This document shows positions 13,401 to 21,257 of a DNA stretch of 21,257 bases, piece after piece. The first letter of the stretch is position 1. Each line of letters opens with the position of its first letter. Under the pieces are notes generated by a model that was given only the letters and a program-made list of their open reading frames with translations, was not told the DNA's origin and searched no databases. The translations under genes and the position numbers were made by a program. Source of the DNA: Bacillota bacterium (GTDB taxonomy: Bacteria; Bacillota; Bacilli; Alicyclobacillales; Alicyclobacillaceae); contig JAKAXI010000001.1 in NCBI GenBank assembly GCA_021816665.1, forward strand, positions 1-21,257, given 5' to 3'.

Positions 13401-13830
13401 CTCCCTCCACCACCATAAAAGCCGGAATGTCGCGGACCATGAAGTTCGTGTGCGACAACCCCAGTCGGCGCAACTCCGCCTGGTGCCGAACTGTCAGGCG
13501 CTCGAGGATGTCGCGACCGTGATCGGTCAATTCGATGCACACGCTGCGCCCGTCCGTCGGGTGGTCAAATCGGCGCACCAAATTTAACTTCTCACACCTC
13601 TGAATCAGACCAAGTGCACTGTGGTGGCGCACTTGCAGTCGCTCTGCAATCTCTGTCGGTGTCATCCACGAGCGACTTGGATACCCAGCAATGCTGAGCA
13701 ACAGCTGGTGTTGGTTGGGTGTGATGCCGACGTCGATGGCCGCCTGCTGGCTGAAGTGCAGAAACTTCCTCAAGCGGTAGCGAAACTCGGCCAACTCCTG
13801 GTAATCGCTTTGTGTCGGTTTACCGTCCAT
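13390..13830 (-). CDS. MarR-family transcriptional regulator
   Basis: 146 residues, the usual length for a dimeric MarR winged-helix repressor. Visible are the N-terminal dimerisation helices (YRLRKFLHFSQQAAID), GITPNQHQLLLSIAGYP, the recognition helix region MTPTEIAERLQVRHHSALGLIQRCE (56-80) and the wing with the conserved Asp/Arg pattern FDHPTDGRSVCIELTDHGRDIL (89-109). Two cysteines (79, 98). Start at 13830, the first ATG after AGGGGAGAAGAG; the longer frame to 13956 overlaps the upstream channel gene and is not used. It is the last full gene of the nar operon, 32 bp after the TDT channel gene, so it may autoregulate the operon or sense a substrate such as nitrite or a phenolic. The ligand is unknown. 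Confidence 0.85.
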   Translation of the reverse strand: MDGKPTQSDYQELAEFRYRLRKFLHFSQQAAIDVGITPNQHQLLLSIAGYPSRSWMTPTEIAERLQVRHHSALGLIQRCEKLNLVRRFDHPTDGRSVCIELTDHGRDILERLTVRHQAELRRLGLSHTNFMVRDIPAFMVVEGDES

Positions 13831-13862
13831 CTGTTTCTCTTCTCCCCTATGGTGAATCGCTG

Positions 13863-14930
13863 TTATCGATCCTGCGCCTTTGTCTTTCGGTCCAAAATCT
13901 GCGGCTGGCGCCTCAACAAGAGTGAAGCACAGTATCCCGCCGCTGCCAGTACCCAAGCGAGCACTGCGGCATCAAGACACCAGGGCACGATGGCGTGAAG
14001 AACATGCAGGCCCTTGATTTGGCTCATCGTGTCCGTCGCCGCCGTGTACATGCCGAGCGGGAAGACAATACTCCACAAAGCGGCCTCATAGCGGATGGGC
14101 TCTCGAAACACGATAAACTTCCAGACGCCGATGAGGACGAGAAGCGGGATCCACCAACTCCCCCAAACCCACAACATGAACGTAAAACCCTCGATAAACG
14201 GCTTGGTCAATAACAGAAAACTAGACCAGTGCGGGTATAAGATCAACCTGGACCCCGCGAGTGTCGTGATCGCCATGGCCCCCATGTTGATCCAATACGG
14301 CGGACTCAAGTCGACGGCCTTAATCGAGTGAAAGAAGAAGCGGTACATGATGAGGGCGATGAAGATGAGGTAGATAATGATCCCCAGCCCCCAAAAGGCT
14401 GTCGACGCCAGTAACAGCACGGCGGAATGTGTTGGAAAGGTGTCTGCCATGGCAGACCCGAGAGCCGCAAGTGACTCGACGCCGACGGTCGTCACGAGCC
14501 ATCCGCCGTTCATCGCATGCTGAATCGGTGCCGTGTTGTAAAACACAAGGAACATCAAGATGAAGTACATCAACACGCTCCAGGACGCCACACCGATAAC
14601 GCCGAGCCACAGCGGGATGACGACATGCCCACGGAGCACAAAGTCGGTGCCGAGCACGTCTGTGGCGGCGACAAACGTGAAGTAGCCGAACACCTTGGTC
14701 GCATCCGTAAGGTCACGCCAAACACGTCTCGGAAACCACAAGACACGCAGGAGATAGGCAACGACCAGCACCACATAGAGAGGTGTCGCAATGTCAAACA
14801 TCACGGTTGAAAACAGCAGGTGGCCAGTGAGCCGCAACGCGATCGACACAATTCCTGTGGCCATTACCGCTGCAAAGTAGCCGGTGTACAGTTCTTTCAC
14901 AGAGGACTTGATTTTCGCGATCACGCTCAT
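13863..14930 (-). CDS. TDT/SLAC1-TehA-type anion channel
   Basis: 355 residues, ten hydrophobic helices, TDT family (TehA/SLAC1/Mae1). Seen: YTGYFAAVMATGIVSIA at the start, GYFTFVAATDVLG, GGWLVTTVGVESLAALGS, PPYWINMGAMAITTLAG and WSIVFPLGMYTAAT, which are the family's pore-helix repeats with their Gly/Ala-rich kinks and gating aromatic positions. SLAC1/TehA members conduct chloride and nitrate, others carry C4-dicarboxylates or tellurite. Placed between narI and the MarR gene, where a NarK-type transporter is usual, it plausibly moves nitrate or nitrite across the membrane; this is inference from context. The ATG at 14930 follows AAGGGGGTGG, 34 nt after narI. Confidence 0.88.
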   Translation of the reverse strand: MSVIAKIKSSVKELYTGYFAAVMATGIVSIALRLTGHLLFSTVMFDIATPLYVVLVVAYLLRVLWFPRRVWRDLTDATKVFGYFTFVAATDVLGTDFVLRGHVVIPLWLGVIGVASWSVLMYFILMFLVFYNTAPIQHAMNGGWLVTTVGVESLAALGSAMADTFPTHSAVLLLASTAFWGLGIIIYLIFIALIMYRFFFHSIKAVDLSPPYWINMGAMAITTLAGSRLILYPHWSSFLLLTKPFIEGFTFMLWVWGSWWIPLLVLIGVWKFIVFREPIRYEAALWSIVFPLGMYTAATDTMSQIKGLHVLHAIVPWCLDAAVLAWVLAAAGYCASLLLRRQPQILDRKTKAQDR

Positions 14931-14964
14931 TGTGCCACCCCCTTGAATGAAACGCCGCGTGAGT

Positions 14965-15654
14965 CTACAGCCGCTTGTTCATCGACGCGCGCGTGCGATA
15001 CTGGATTGGCGGCCGCAGTGGGTACGTCACAGGCGCACTCCACAGATGAACCAAGCGCGTGAATGGCGACGCGGCCAGGAGTGCGAACGACGCGATGATG
15101 TGAATCTGGAGCAGTGTCGGAACCGACGTCATCAGGGCAGCTGCCGGGTGGAACGTCACAATGTCGCGGATCCACGGTCCGACTGTCGCGCGGTACTCGT
15201 ACGGTCCGTAGATGTTGTTGGCACCGATTGTGACGGCGTCACCGAGGCCAATCACGATAAACAAGAGCGCAAGCGCGACGAAGTCACCCGCTGACGAGTT
15301 GCCGCGCACCCGCGCATTCGCAATTCGGCGGATCAGGAGAATGGTAACGCCCACAAAGGCAGCAAATCCCGCCAAACCGCCGAATAGGTCAGCCACCTTA
15401 TGGTAAAGTTCGTTCGACACCCCAAGGTCGTGATAGACCGACAAGGGTACGAGAAGGCCCATGACGTGTCCGCCAATGACCAACAGAATGCCCCAATGGA
15501 ACAGCAGGCTCCCATAGCGCAACCACTTTTTCTCCAGCACTTCGCTCGACTTCGATCCCCACTTGCGTTGCCCGTAAATAAAGCGGTAGACGGTTCCGAC
15601 GATCATGAGTCCGAGCGTCAGGTACGGGTAGATGACCCACCAGAATTGTGCCAT
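14965..15654 (-). CDS. narI: Respiratory nitrate reductase gamma subunit (cytochrome b)
   Basis: 229 residues, five helices, the membrane anchor that oxidises quinol and passes electrons to NarH. The four haem-b ligands fall at His53 and His63 (FHWGILLVIGGHVMG) and His185 and His203 (LQIHIIASF...RLVHLWSAP), exactly parallel to the E. coli set 56/66/187/205. The N-terminus WVIYPYLTLGLMIVGTVYRF and the loop with RKWGSKSSEVLEKK are also typical. ATG at 15654 with GGAAGGAT upstream. It is 58 nt downstream of narJ and 34 nt before the TDT gene. No damage seen. Confidence 0.96.
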   Translation of the reverse strand: MAQFWWVIYPYLTLGLMIVGTVYRFIYGQRKWGSKSSEVLEKKWLRYGSLLFHWGILLVIGGHVMGLLVPLSVYHDLGVSNELYHKVADLFGGLAGFAAFVGVTILLIRRIANARVRGNSSAGDFVALALLFIVIGLGDAVTIGANNIYGPYEYRATVGPWIRDIVTFHPAAALMTSVPTLLQIHIIASFALLAASPFTRLVHLWSAPVTYPLRPPIQYRTRASMNKRL

Positions 15655-15712
15655 GCTGATCCATCCTTCCGATGCGTAGAGTGTTTCATCGCCTAGTCAT
15701 GCGCGGCGCTGT

Positions 15713-16360
15713 TCAGTCGTAATGAAGCGGATACGGCAACTCGGCAAGGTCTGCTTCTTCCCTAGCGCCACCACCGCTTTCGGGCGATACCTCTGGCAAC
15801 AAGTCCAGTGCCGCCCGAAGAATCACCCGGTAAAGACTCTCTTCCGCAAGCGCCGCATAGACCTGTCCACACACCCACGCAAGGCGCTGCTCGAGGGACA
15901 GTGTGTTCGAGGTTTCCGGTCTAACCGCCAGGAACTCCAGCAATAGTGGTACATAATCAGGCAACTCGCTGCCTGCCAACTCATAGCCCGCCTCTTCCAG
16001 AAGCTGTTTGCACTCGATGAGGGCAGTGCCGCGCTTGCGGCTGTCTCCAAGTTCATGCGCTGTCAAATACAAGGTTCGCTTATCGCTAAAGTCAAACGTC
16101 TCGACGTAGCGGCGCTGAAGAATAGTCACTGGGGTGCGCAGAAACTCATCCAGTACAGGCCTGAGCAGCGAAGCGACATCTGTGGGCGCCGCCGCCAGGT
16201 CATTTTGCAACTCAAAAAGCTCATCCCGCCACGTGCCCTCCTGTGGGTATGTCAACAGCCAGGACACGGCTGCAACACCTACCGAACGTGCCTCTTGTTC
16301 AGCAGGCGAGTACTCTGCTGCCGACTTCACTTCCGACATCTGCTCGGTCGCGTCTCCCAT
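15713..16360 (-). CDS. narJ: Nitrate reductase assembly chaperone
   Basis: 215 residues of the NarJ/TorD-type chaperone family, which binds the NarG signal region and assists molybdenum cofactor and Fe-S insertion. Diagnostic are YVETFDFSDKRTLYLTAHELGDSRKRGTAL and the ELPDYVPLLLEFLA block. ATG at 16360 overlaps the TGA of narH (TGATG), so translational coupling is likely; GTG at 16363 is the alternative start. Acidic C-terminus. Placed in the canonical G-H-J-I order. Confidence 0.95.
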   Translation of the reverse strand: MGDATEQMSEVKSAAEYSPAEQEARSVGVAAVSWLLTYPQEGTWRDELFELQNDLAAAPTDVASLLRPVLDEFLRTPVTILQRRYVETFDFSDKRTLYLTAHELGDSRKRGTALIECKQLLEEAGYELAGSELPDYVPLLLEFLAVRPETSNTLSLEQRLAWVCGQVYAALAEESLYRVILRAALDLLPEVSPESGGGAREEADLAELPYPLHYD

Positions 16361-17850
16361 CACACGCGCACCCCCTTGCGTGCGAGCGGTGGGATGACGC
16401 CTTCCGGGGGCGCGAGGTCTTCCAAACTGCAGGCGCCTTGCTCGTAGGCGAGGTCCGGGTCCATCTCGCGACGGCCGGTCGGAATCACGAAGCGTTCGTT
16501 GTACTTGGCGACACCGAACAGACGCGCCATCTCCTCGACCTGCTTCGCAGTGAGCCCAGCCTCTTTCAACAGTTCGGAACGCGCCAGGTCTGCCTCATTG
16601 CGTGCGCGCATGTAGGCGCGCATCGACACGAGGCGCAGCAGTGTCTTGCGGATCACGCCGACATCACCCGCGCTGAGAATCGAGGCTAAGTACTCCATCG
16701 GGATCCGCATCGAATCCACAGTCGGGATGTAGCTGTCGGCGGCAAACGTGTCCTCGTCGACGTGCGACATCATTGGGGAGAGCGGCGGCACGTACCACAC
16801 CATCGGCAATGTCCGGTACTCCGGGTGCAGCGGCAGTGCTACGCCCCACTCAATGGCCATTTTGTAGACCGGCGAGTTCTGCGCAGCTTCGATCCACGCC
16901 TCGGTGATGCCGGCCGCGCGCGCTGCGGCGATCACTTCCGGGTCGTGTGGGTTCAGAAACGTGTCCAACTGTGCAGGGTATAGGTCCTTTTCATCCTCGA
17001 CAGACGCGGCGGCCTTCACCTTGTCCGCGTCATAGAACATGACGCCGAGGTAGCGAATGCGCCCGACACAAGTCTCCGAGCAGACAGTCGGCAGCCCGGC
17101 CTCAATGCGCGGGTAGCAGAAGTGACACTTCTCCGCCTTGTGCGTGTTCCAGTTGAAGTACACCTTCTTGTACGGACAGGCGCTGACGCAAAAGCGCCAA
17201 CCGCGGCAGGCGTCCTGGTCAACCAGGACGATGCCGTCTTCGTCCCGCTTGTAGAGCGCGCCGGACGGACAAGCCGCGACACACGCCGGGTTCAGGCAGT
17301 GCTCGCAAATGCGCGGCAAGTACATCATGAAGGTCTGCTCATACGTAAACGCTACGTGCTCCTGCAGTTCTTTGAAGTTGGGGTCGCGCGGTGCGATCTC
17401 AGACCCGCCGGCCAAGTCGTCGTCCCAGTTCGGCCCCCATGTCGGCTGGTCCATCATCTTTCCTGTCAGAAGCGAGCGCGGCCGCGCCACAGGCTGGTGT
17501 TCGCGCTTCGGGCTGTCGATCAGGTTCTCGTAGTCGTACGTCCACGGCTCATAGTAGTCGTCGATCGTCGGCTGGTCCGGATTGTGAAAGATGTTTGCGA
17601 GTTTCGAGATCGCGCCGCCTGCACGCAGCTTCAGCTTGCCGTTTTGCAGGTGCCAGCCACCGCGGAAACGCTCTTGGTCCTCCCACTCGCGCGGGTAGCC
17701 AGGGCCTGGACGGGTTTCGACGTTGTTGAACCAGGCGTACTCGACGCCGGGGCGGTTGGTCCAGGTGTTCTTGCAGGTCACACTGCAGGTGTGACAGCCG
17801 ATACATTTGTCCAGGTTCATCACCATGGCGACTTGCGCTTTAATGTTCAA
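16360..17850 (-). CDS. narH: Respiratory nitrate reductase beta subunit
   Basis: 496 residues; carries three [4Fe-4S] and one [3Fe-4S] clusters and links NarI haems to NarG. Cysteine sets visible: 16/19/22/26, 182/185/190/194, 215/221/225 with Trp218 replacing a Cys (CRGWRFC, the mark of the [3Fe-4S] cluster), and 242/245/257/261. These agree with E. coli numbering minus two. It starts with TTG at 17850, overlapping the narG stop by 11 bp, with GAGGTG upstream. The family motif MVMNLDKCIGCHTCSVTCKN is intact. Cytoplasmic face of the membrane. Confidence 0.97.
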   Translation of the reverse strand: MNIKAQVAMVMNLDKCIGCHTCSVTCKNTWTNRPGVEYAWFNNVETRPGPGYPREWEDQERFRGGWHLQNGKLKLRAGGAISKLANIFHNPDQPTIDDYYEPWTYDYENLIDSPKREHQPVARPRSLLTGKMMDQPTWGPNWDDDLAGGSEIAPRDPNFKELQEHVAFTYEQTFMMYLPRICEHCLNPACVAACPSGALYKRDEDGIVLVDQDACRGWRFCVSACPYKKVYFNWNTHKAEKCHFCYPRIEAGLPTVCSETCVGRIRYLGVMFYDADKVKAAASVEDEKDLYPAQLDTFLNPHDPEVIAAARAAGITEAWIEAAQNSPVYKMAIEWGVALPLHPEYRTLPMVWYVPPLSPMMSHVDEDTFAADSYIPTVDSMRIPMEYLASILSAGDVGVIRKTLLRLVSMRAYMRARNEADLARSELLKEAGLTAKQVEEMARLFGVAKYNERFVIPTGRREMDPDLAYEQGACSLEDLAPPEGVIPPLARKGVRV

Positions 17851-20800
17851 GCCACTTCACCTCTTTGAGCGGTCGAATCAGGGTCATCACGTCACGCTGA
17901 TGGCCGGTCGGCCCGTAGTAGTTAAACCCGAAACTGAGCTGTGCGTAGCCGCCAATCATGTGCGTCGGCTTCGGAATGATGCGCGTGACGCTGTTGTGCG
18001 TACCGCCGCGGTCCTGCGTAATGGCACTGGCAGGCACCCCCACCGTCCGGTCCTGCGCGTGGTACATCATCGCGATCCCCATCGGCAACCGGTAGGTGAC
18101 GACCGCGCGACAGGCAATCGCGCCGTTGCGGTTGTAAACTTCGACCCAGTCGTTGTCCTTAATCCCGATGCGATTCGCGTCTTCTTCGCTCATCCAGATC
18201 GTCTGACCGCCGCGAAACAGCGTCAGCATCCGGTGGTTGTCGGAGTAGGTGGAGTGAATCCCCCACTTTTGGTGCGGTGTCAGATAGCGCACCATGACCG
18301 TCTGTGTATCGCCGCCGTCCACCGTCGGGTCGCCTTCACTGAACGGCGCAATTCCAAGCGGCGGCCGGTACAGCGGCAGCCCTTCTCCGAAGTCGAGCAT
18401 CATCTCGTGGTCGAGGTAGAAGTGCTGGCGGCCCGTCAGCGTGTGCCAGGGAATCAGGTACTCGACGTTCGACGTAAACGGCGAGTATCGCCGGTCCTTC
18501 CCTTCAAGTCCGCTCCACACCGGCGTCGCGAGCGACAGCCGAGGTTGCACGGTGATGTCGTCAAACGTGTAAGCTTCTTCCTTGCGCCCCACCTCGACGT
18601 TCGCGATGTCGAGGCCCGTCACCTTGGCCAAGGCCCCCCATTCCTCTTGCGCACGCTCGCCGTTCGACGCGCCTGACAGCGTGAGAATGGCTTCCACCGC
18701 GTGAATCGCCTCATCCAGCCGCGGTCGCCCGAACCCTGGGCCGTCTCGGTCCGATACGCCGTTGCGCTCGGCTAACTCGTGACTCGCTCGCTCACCTGAG
18801 ATTTGAATCCCCTTCGCGCCGTACGACTTCTCCACCAGCGGCCCAAGGGTCGTCATCTGGTTGAACAGGTTCGGGTAGTCGCGGTGCACCGTGATGAACT
18901 TCGGCATCGTCCGACCCGGGATGGCGTCCACTTCCCCCTTGCGCCAGTCCCGCACCTTACCGCGGTCCAGTGCCAGTTCGTCTGCCGAGTCGTGCGCGAG
19001 CGGTGCCATGACAACGTCGTCCTGAGCAGGTAAGTAGTCTTTGGCAAGGCGCGAGAACGTCTCGGCGATTGACCGGAACGCGTTCCAGTCCGTTCGCGTC
19101 TCCCACGGCGGTGAAATGGCCGGGTTGAACGGATGGATAAACGGGTGCATGTCGGTGGAGCTCAGGTCGTGCTTCTCGTACCACGTCGCCGCAGGCAGCA
19201 CGATGTCCGAGTAGAGCCCGGTGCCGGTCATGCGAAAGTCAATGTCAATGAGCAGGTCGAGCTTGCCGCGCGGCGCCTCGTCGCTCATCTTGATGTCGGA
19301 GGGCTGCCAGGACGCCTGTTCGTCCCCCAGCACGTGACCGCTCGTGCCAAGCAAGTGCTGCAAAAAATACTCATGTCCCTTCGAACTTGACCCGAGTAGG
19401 TTGGAACGCCAGACAAAGAACACCCTCGGGAAGTTTCTCGGGTTGTCCGGGTTTTCGATCGCGAACTGAATCTTGTCTTGTTTCAGTTGCTCTGCGACGT
19501 AACTCGCGACCTTCTCCGGTGTATCTGCGCCGGCTTGCCGCGCGTGCTGTAGAACTTCAAGTGAGTTTTGTGTCCACTGCGGGAACGACGGGAGCCAACC
19601 AAGTCGAGCCGACAGGGCGTTCACGTCTGCCGGGTGCATGTGGTGGAATCGGCCACCGGTTGGCGAGCCGAGTGTCTTTGTGTCCAACTCTTCATAGCGG
19701 TATTGATCGGTGGCAAAGTAAAAGAACGACGTCCCATTCTGCTGCCGCGCCGGACGCACCCAGTCACTCGCAAACGCCACAGTCGACCAGCCTTCGAGCG
19801 GCCGCACCTTCTCCTGGCCGACGTAGTGAGCCCAACCGCCGCCGTTCACCCCTTGGCAGCCCGTAAGTAGCACCAAGTTGATGATCGCGCGGTAGATCAT
19901 GTCGCTGTGGTACCAGTGGTTCGTCCCGGCGCCGAGCGCGATCATGCACTTGCCGTGCGTGCGCTCGGCCGTCTCAGCAAATTCGCGGGCGATGCGAATG
20001 ACATCTTCGCGCTTGACGCCCGTGATGGCTTCCTGCCAGCCTGGCGTGTAGGGAACCTCGTCGTCGTAGTCTTTTGGGTAGTCCCCCTGCAAGCCCCGGC
20101 CGACGCCCACGTGCGCGAGCATGAGGTCAAGAACGGTGGTCACGTACACCTCAGACCCATCCACCTTTTGCAGCTTGCGGACAGGGACGCCGCGCGTGAG
20201 CACGCTTGGCTCGCGCCCGCCAAAGTACGGGAACTGCACCATCACGACGTCGTCAACGCCTTCCAGGCAGCTGAGCGCCGGGACAATCGCGCTGCCGTCT
20301 TCCGTCTCAAGGCGCAGGTTCCACTGATTTGCGCCGTCGTAGCGGGATCCGATAGAGCCCCTGGGGATAGCAACTTGACCCGTGGTTTCGTCCCATACGG
20401 CAGTCTTCCAGGCACCCTTCTCGACGTCCGAGCAAATGTCGTCCGCTCTCAGGAAGGGACCGGGTGCGTACGCTTCACCGTGAGCGTCCAGCGTGACGAG
20501 GAACGGCAGGTCCGTGTACTGGCGGACATAGTCGAAGAAGTACGGCGTCCTCTGGTCGACGTAAAACTCCTTGAGGATGACGTGCGTCATCGCCATCGCG
20601 AGGGCGGCGTCCGTGCCCGCCTTCGCGGGCAACCACTGGTCCGCGAACTTGATGTACTCCGCGTAGTCCGGGCTCACGCCGACGACCTTTGTGCCCTTGT
20701 AGCGCGCCTCGACCATGAAGTGTGCGTCCGGCGTGCGCGTCATCGGGAGGTTGGTGCCCCAGATGATGAAATACTCCGAGTTGTACCAGTCGGCGCTCTC

Positions 20801-21257
20801 CGGCACGTCAGTCTGGTCGCCCCAGATCTGCGGCGATGCCGGTGGAAGGTCGGCGTACCAGTCGTAGAAGCTGAGGATGGTGCCGCCAAGCAGGGACAAA
20901 AAGCGGGATCCGGCAGCGTAACTCACCTGCGACATCGCAGGGATGGGGCTGAACCCGACAACGCGGTCCGGACCGTACTCTTTGATTGTGTAAATGGAAG
21001 CTGCCGCGATGATCTCGGTGACTTCGTCCCACGTCGCGCGCACCAGACCGCCTTTGCCGCGGGCGTTCCAGTAGCGCAGGCGCTTTTCGTCATCGGTGAC
21101 GATGTTCTTCCACGCCTCGATGGGGCCTTCGGTGCGGCTGCGCTCTGCTCGCCACAGGTCGATGAGGTCGCCGCGAACGTACGGGTACTTCACGCGCAGC
21201 GGGCTGTACTCATACCACGAAAAGCTGGCGCCGCGCGGGCAGCCGCGCGGTTCGTAC
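17840..21257 (-). CDS. narG: Respiratory nitrate reductase alpha subunit, 5' end cut by window
   Basis: Molybdenum bis-MGD catalytic subunit that reduces nitrate to nitrite in the cytoplasm. 1138 residues are in the window and the open frame runs into the right edge. In-frame codons before the GTG at 21193 (YEPRGCPRGASFSWYEY...) match the family, so that GTG is not the start. About 90 residues, including the His/Cys cluster FS0 motif, must lie outside. Visible: FYDWYADLPPASPQIWGDQT with the Mo-ligand Asp (E. coli Asp222), FIIWGTNLPMTRTPDAHF, the MIALGAGTNHWYHSD region and C-terminal YAQLSFGFNYYGPTG. The promoter is not in the window. Confidence 0.97.
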   Translation of the reverse strand, partial: YEPRGCPRGASFSWYEYSPLRVKYPYVRGDLIDLWRAERSRTEGPIEAWKNIVTDDEKRLRYWNARGKGGLVRATWDEVTEIIAAASIYTIKEYGPDRVVGFSPIPAMSQVSYAAGSRFLSLLGGTILSFYDWYADLPPASPQIWGDQTDVPESADWYNSEYFIIWGTNLPMTRTPDAHFMVEARYKGTKVVGVSPDYAEYIKFADQWLPAKAGTDAALAMAMTHVILKEFYVDQRTPYFFDYVRQYTDLPFLVTLDAHGEAYAPGPFLRADDICSDVEKGAWKTAVWDETTGQVAIPRGSIGSRYDGANQWNLRLETEDGSAIVPALSCLEGVDDVVMVQFPYFGGREPSVLTRGVPVRKLQKVDGSEVYVTTVLDLMLAHVGVGRGLQGDYPKDYDDEVPYTPGWQEAITGVKREDVIRIAREFAETAERTHGKCMIALGAGTNHWYHSDMIYRAIINLVLLTGCQGVNGGGWAHYVGQEKVRPLEGWSTVAFASDWVRPARQQNGTSFFYFATDQYRYEELDTKTLGSPTGGRFHHMHPADVNALSARLGWLPSFPQWTQNSLEVLQHARQAGADTPEKVASYVAEQLKQDKIQFAIENPDNPRNFPRVFFVWRSNLLGSSSKGHEYFLQHLLGTSGHVLGDEQASWQPSDIKMSDEAPRGKLDLLIDIDFRMTGTGLYSDIVLPAATWYEKHDLSSTDMHPFIHPFNPAISPPWETRTDWNAFRSIAETFSRLAKDYLPAQDDVVMAPLAHDSADELALDRGKVRDWRKGEVDAIPGRTMPKFITVHRDYPNLFNQMTTLGPLVEKSYGAKGIQISGERASHELAERNGVSDRDGPGFGRPRLDEAIHAVEAILTLSGASNGERAQEEWGALAKVTGLDIANVEVGRKEEAYTFDDITVQPRLSLATPVWSGLEGKDRRYSPFTSNVEYLIPWHTLTGRQHFYLDHEMMLDFGEGLPLYRPPLGIAPFSEGDPTVDGGDTQTVMVRYLTPHQKWGIHSTYSDNHRMLTLFRGGQTIWMSEEDANRIGIKDNDWVEVYNRNGAIACRAVVTYRLPMGIAMMYHAQDRTVGVPASAITQDRGGTHNSVTRIIPKPTHMIGGYAQLSFGFNYYGPTGHQRDVMTLIRPLKEVKWLEH

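Noticed and set aside
17122..18676. Long plus-strand frames antisense to narH and narG
   Set aside because: They mirror the third-position GC bias of highly conserved nar genes, lack sensible RBS, and their products are Arg/Val/His-rich shadows.
1..21257. Search for tRNA, rRNA, CRISPR arrays, transposases, integrases and attachment sites
   Set aside because: None seen; no repeated spacers, no transposase-like frames and no long terminal repeats.

Overview
The window looks like the chromosome of an endospore-type Gram-positive bacterium (Bacillota, Bacilli). It has GC near the mid-50s by eye, strong GGAGG-type ribosome binding sites before almost every gene, GTG/TTG starts, and CRP/FNR-type TGTGA-N6-TCACA boxes with sigma-A-like -10 elements. 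An Alicyclobacillaceae-like host is my best guess; no marker gene here settles it.

Left part (1-6420), general accessory metabolism and signalling: a LysE-type exporter converges on an aldo/keto reductase. A major facilitator gene follows whose 5' end appears to have lost the first two helices (strong RBS and GTG in one frame, transporter body in another). Next comes a six-helix membrane protein of the acetate/urea channel type, then a minus-strand GAF-degenerate GGDEF-EAL protein. The leader of that last gene carries a recognisable promoter, a cyclic-di-GMP-I (GEMM) aptamer and an intrinsic terminator, so a c-di-GMP phosphodiesterase gene seems to be read out by c-di-GMP itself.

Middle part (6420-8320): a small hypothetical gene, a DedA membrane protein and a small two-CxxC protein on the minus strand. 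A regulatory region with DosR/NarL-type GGGAC-TTTT-GTCCC boxes lies beside them. A 34-residue single-helix membrane peptide and a 75-residue unknown protein are on the plus strand.

Right-centre (8338-13255), a compact and largely unnamed respiratory/nitrogen-oxide module: two related-looking polytopic membrane proteins of about 438 residues with conserved intramembrane histidines (NnrS or haem-copper-oxidase-I-like), two DUF2249 genes, a MIP18/DUF59 Fe-S assembly-type protein and several unknown small proteins. Three operons are arranged around two FNR-like palindromes. One palindrome lies between divergent -10 elements that are each about 30 bp from its centre.

Right end (13299-21257): a minus-strand operon narG(partial)-narH-narJ-narI, followed by a TDT/SLAC1-type anion channel in the place where a NarK transporter is usual, a MarR-type regulator and possibly a 33-residue ORF, ending at a terminator. 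The joint picture is anaerobic nitrate respiration: the membrane nitrate reductase makes nitrite, a TDT channel may move the anions, and the adjacent FNR-controlled module probably handles NO or other nitrogen oxides, or helps assemble the respiratory enzymes.
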